Part shown: one piece after another, positions 61,847-64,000 of the stretch
Layout of the letters: every line of letters starts with the position of its first letter
Numbering within the stretch: position 1 is the stretch's first letter
Assembly: GCA_965153455.1 (NCBI GenBank)
Contig: OZ234498.1
Location: 3,782,001-3,846,000 of the forward strand
Reading direction: 5' to 3'
DNA length: 64,000 nucleotides
Source of the DNA: Sphagnum compactum
Lineage: Eukaryota > Bryophyta > Sphagnopsida > Sphagnales
The notes under the pieces: generated by a model
What the model saw: the letters and a program-made list of their open reading frames with translations, nothing else
Told to the model about the DNA's origin: nothing
Database searches by the model: none
Program-made: the position numbers and the translations under genes

Positions 61847-64000
61847 ATGATGATTATGATGCAGCAGCAGCAGCAGCAGCAGTACTGTGGTGGACATGGT
61901 GGTCTCGTGTCGAGCTTGCAGCTACCGGATCGTAGCCAGACGAATGTAGAGCGGACTCAGCTGCTGGTGCGGCGGCGGAAGAGTGAAAATAGTATTCTGC
62001 AGCAATCGCCGGTTGTATCCAGGAGGAAGCGAGCGTCGAGGTTCCGTCTATCTGCAGTTGCGGAGCTTCGATCGACAAGTGCCATGGTCGTGGTCAAGGA
62101 AGTTGAGGAGGTTGGAGCTCTATCCACGGATCAAAGACTGTTGTTGCACTGGAACTGTTGCTGGCACCCATTCTGCCTTCATAGATGTTTTCTGTAAAGA
62201 AGAAGAGAATGGCTGTGGTGAGGTTGGATTTTTAGCTCTAGTGTAGACCAGAATGTGCAGCTGAATCTTTCTCAAAAGTGCTGCTGCATTTGCAGCTTGG
62301 CAACAGTGCAGCTTCCAGTGTTGGAGGGGCGATTCAGGCACTCAAAACAGGTCCTGCTCAACTGCTGGATCCATCATTATCATCGTCATCATCATCAGCA
62401 TCTATTTCTTTGCCTGGAGCAACTGTCGTGACAGCTGCTGGAGATTCAGCAGATCATGGTAGACTTGCACCAGATTCACCTGTCATTGATTCCTTGCGGG
62501 AACAATTGAGCAATATCACTGACAGCCTTACCGGAGCAGGCAAAGCAGCAGGGAATATTCTTGAAGAGACAAAGGCTTCAATCTCGGATACTGTCATGGC
62601 AGTGCAAGATTCTGTGACAAGGGGCTTCACAAATGTTCAAGAGATCACAAGGGATTCAGGAGATTCTGTAACAAGGAGCTTCAAAAATGTTCAAGAGATC
62701 ACGAGGGATTTGGGAGATTCAAATGTGGGTGGCAATGGTGTCAAGGATGTCAATGAGGGTTTTGCAGGAGCAGGCAAAGCAGCAGCAAATATGCTGGAAG
62801 AGGCAAAGGCTTCAATCATGGATACTGTCATGGCAGTGCAAGATTCTGTAACAAGGAGCTTCAGAAATGTTCCAGAGATCACAGGGGATTCTGGAAATTC
62901 GACTGTGGGCAACAATGGTGTCAAGGATGTTTATGGGGGTTTTGCAGGAGCAGGCGAAGCAGCAGCAAATATTCTGGAAGACACAAAGGCTTCAATCACG
63001 AATACTGTCATGGCAGTGCAAGATACTGTAACAAGGAGCTTCACAAATGTTCAAGACATCACAACAGATTCAGGAGATTCTGTGGGCAATTCTGTCAAGG
63101 ATGTCTACAGGGGTTTTGCAGGAGCAGGCAAAGTGGCAGCAAATATTCTTGAAGAGACAAAGGCTTCAATCACAGATACTGTCACAGCAGCACAAGATTC
63201 TGCAACAAGGAGCTTCACAAATGTCCAAGAGATCACAAGGGATCTGAGAATTTCTGTGGGCAATGGTGTCAAGGATGTCTACAAGGATTTTGCAGGAGCA
63301 GGCAAAGCAGCAGTGAATACTCTTGAAGAGACAAATGCTTCAATCACAGATACTGCTACAGCGGTGCAAGATTCTGTAACAAGGAGCTTCACGAATGTTC
63401 AAGAGATCACAAGGGATTCAGTAGATTCTGTGGGCAGTGCTGTGAAGGATGTCTATGAGGGTTTCAATGGCAGTGTCATGGATTCAATAGATAGGGTTAC
63501 TGGTTTCTATGACAAAACTGTTGGAGATGTGCAGAGCACACTTGACAATACAGTGACAAAGGCAGAGGGAAGTGTTACTGATTTCACTGGCACCTTTCAA
63601 ATGGGTACAACTGTGAATGATGCTCTCAGGGATGCAGTGATTACTGTACATAGTGCAACAGGTTCAGCTTTGAAGGCTTCGGCTTCGGCTGTAGCAGACT
63701 TTTATGGCTCTACCAAAATTCTTCTTCCCACTGAGGCACAGTTGGTGTTGAGCATAGTGGAGCAGATTCATGACCTTTCTGCACCTGTGGGAAATGCTCT
63801 CCAGCAGGTTTTTCACACGATACTGTGTTTCCTTCTGTTTTGGTAGTGTTCAAAATGCTTCTTCCAGGAGCCTGCCCAGGCCTGTTTGCCTGTCAGTTTT
63901 TTCTTGGCTTGATCCTGCTTTCTGCTCTTTGCAATTGATTTGAGACCCACATTTTGTGTGCATGCAGGTATATGTTGGTATTGAAAATGTGGAGAGGGCT
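61847..64000 (+). CDS. Probable plastid protein with 58-aa repeats, CAS/rhodanese-like family (partial at 3' end)
   Basis: The first exon probably begins at 61847-61859 and encodes Q7 followed by a Ser/Arg-rich, acid-poor stretch (RRKRASRFRLSAVAELRSTS), as in a chloroplast transit peptide. Exon 2 is open from at least 62297 (acceptor gcatttgcag; another at 62261) to 63807. An intron 63808-63967 follows, then exon 3 reads VYVGIENVERA to the window end. The splice gives NALQQ-VYVGIENVERA. That, with LRDAVITVHSATGS and KILLPTEAQ, recalls from memory the region before the membrane and rhodanese-like part of thylakoid CAS-related proteins. No rhodanese domain lies inside the window, so the family call is inference. 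The exon 1 donor is unresolved. Confidence 0.65.
61859..61882 (+). repeat. CAG run encoding polyglutamine near the N-terminus
   Basis: Seven CAG codons follow an ATG at 61859 in the reading frame of the proposed transit peptide. They give Q7 at the extreme N-terminus. Confidence 0.85.
62532..63462 (+). repeat. Five tandem ~174-180-bp coding repeats
   Basis: Units start near 62532, 62761, 62941, 63115 and 63289, each encoding about 58-60 aa. The pattern is FAGAGKAAANILEETKASI, then a D-T-V-M-A-V-Q-D-S-V-T-R-S-F block, NVQEITRDSGDS and GNGVKDVYEG. Unit 1 has an extra internal copy of the NVQEITRD block. All differences keep the frame, so the expansion was selected or recent. The pattern is alanine-rich and amphipathic, probably helical. 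Confidence 0.9.

Overview
This window is nuclear DNA from a land plant, read as AT-rich and gene-poor: four recognisable host genes in 64 kb, with long intergenic and intronic stretches full of transposon debris. Plant-specific marks include a vacuolar acid invertase with the classic 9-nt mini-exon, TTTAGGG-type telomere-like motifs, a tRNA-Asp-primed Ty3/gypsy element, plant-type MITEs, and a gene resembling GEX2, a sperm-membrane attachment protein. A GEX2-like protein with nine or more filamin-type repeats, and a LINE tail of a kind I associate with seed-free plants, make a fern, lycophyte or bryophyte more likely than a flowering plant. The species is not determined.

Layout. 1-5162: intergenic, with two copies of a Mutator-like MITE, two copies of a LINE-tail repeat and one copy of a ~300-bp dispersed repeat. 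5163-9669 (+): vacuolar invertase, 8 exons, 690 aa, every splice junction resolved. 11842-12174 (-): intronless PHF5A, an SF3b spliceosome subunit, with a ~44-bp telobox minisatellite upstream. 12.7-24.3 kb: AT-rich repeat desert with a decayed LINE fragment and a tRNA-like (SINE or tRNA-Leu pseudogene) sequence. 25169-40841 (+): a 21-exon gene (5' end unresolved) for a single-pass membrane protein with nine filamin-type Ig repeats, about three cadherin-like modules, one transmembrane helix and an acidic tail, most likely GEX2. Its introns carry two Tourist-like MITEs, a ~160-bp tandem repeat and other dispersed repeats.

42458-55134: a decayed 12.7-kb Ty3/gypsy element with both LTRs, PBS, gag, protease, RT, RNase H, integrase and a long 3' coiled-coil region, inserted inside a degenerate tandem repeat whose halves flank it. 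55.1-60.8 kb: repeats and no convincing gene. 61847-64000 (+, runs off the end): a probable plastid-targeted protein with five tandem ~58-aa repeats, resembling the thylakoid CAS/rhodanese-like family, with a 217-bp tandem duplication just upstream.

The four genes do not form a pathway: sucrose cleavage in the vacuole, pre-mRNA splicing, probable gamete adhesion, and a probable chloroplast protein. The most notable items are the greatly expanded GEX2-like ectodomain built from phase 1-1 exon modules, the telobox minisatellite at PHF5A, and the transition-type (C:G to T:A) decay of the gypsy element.
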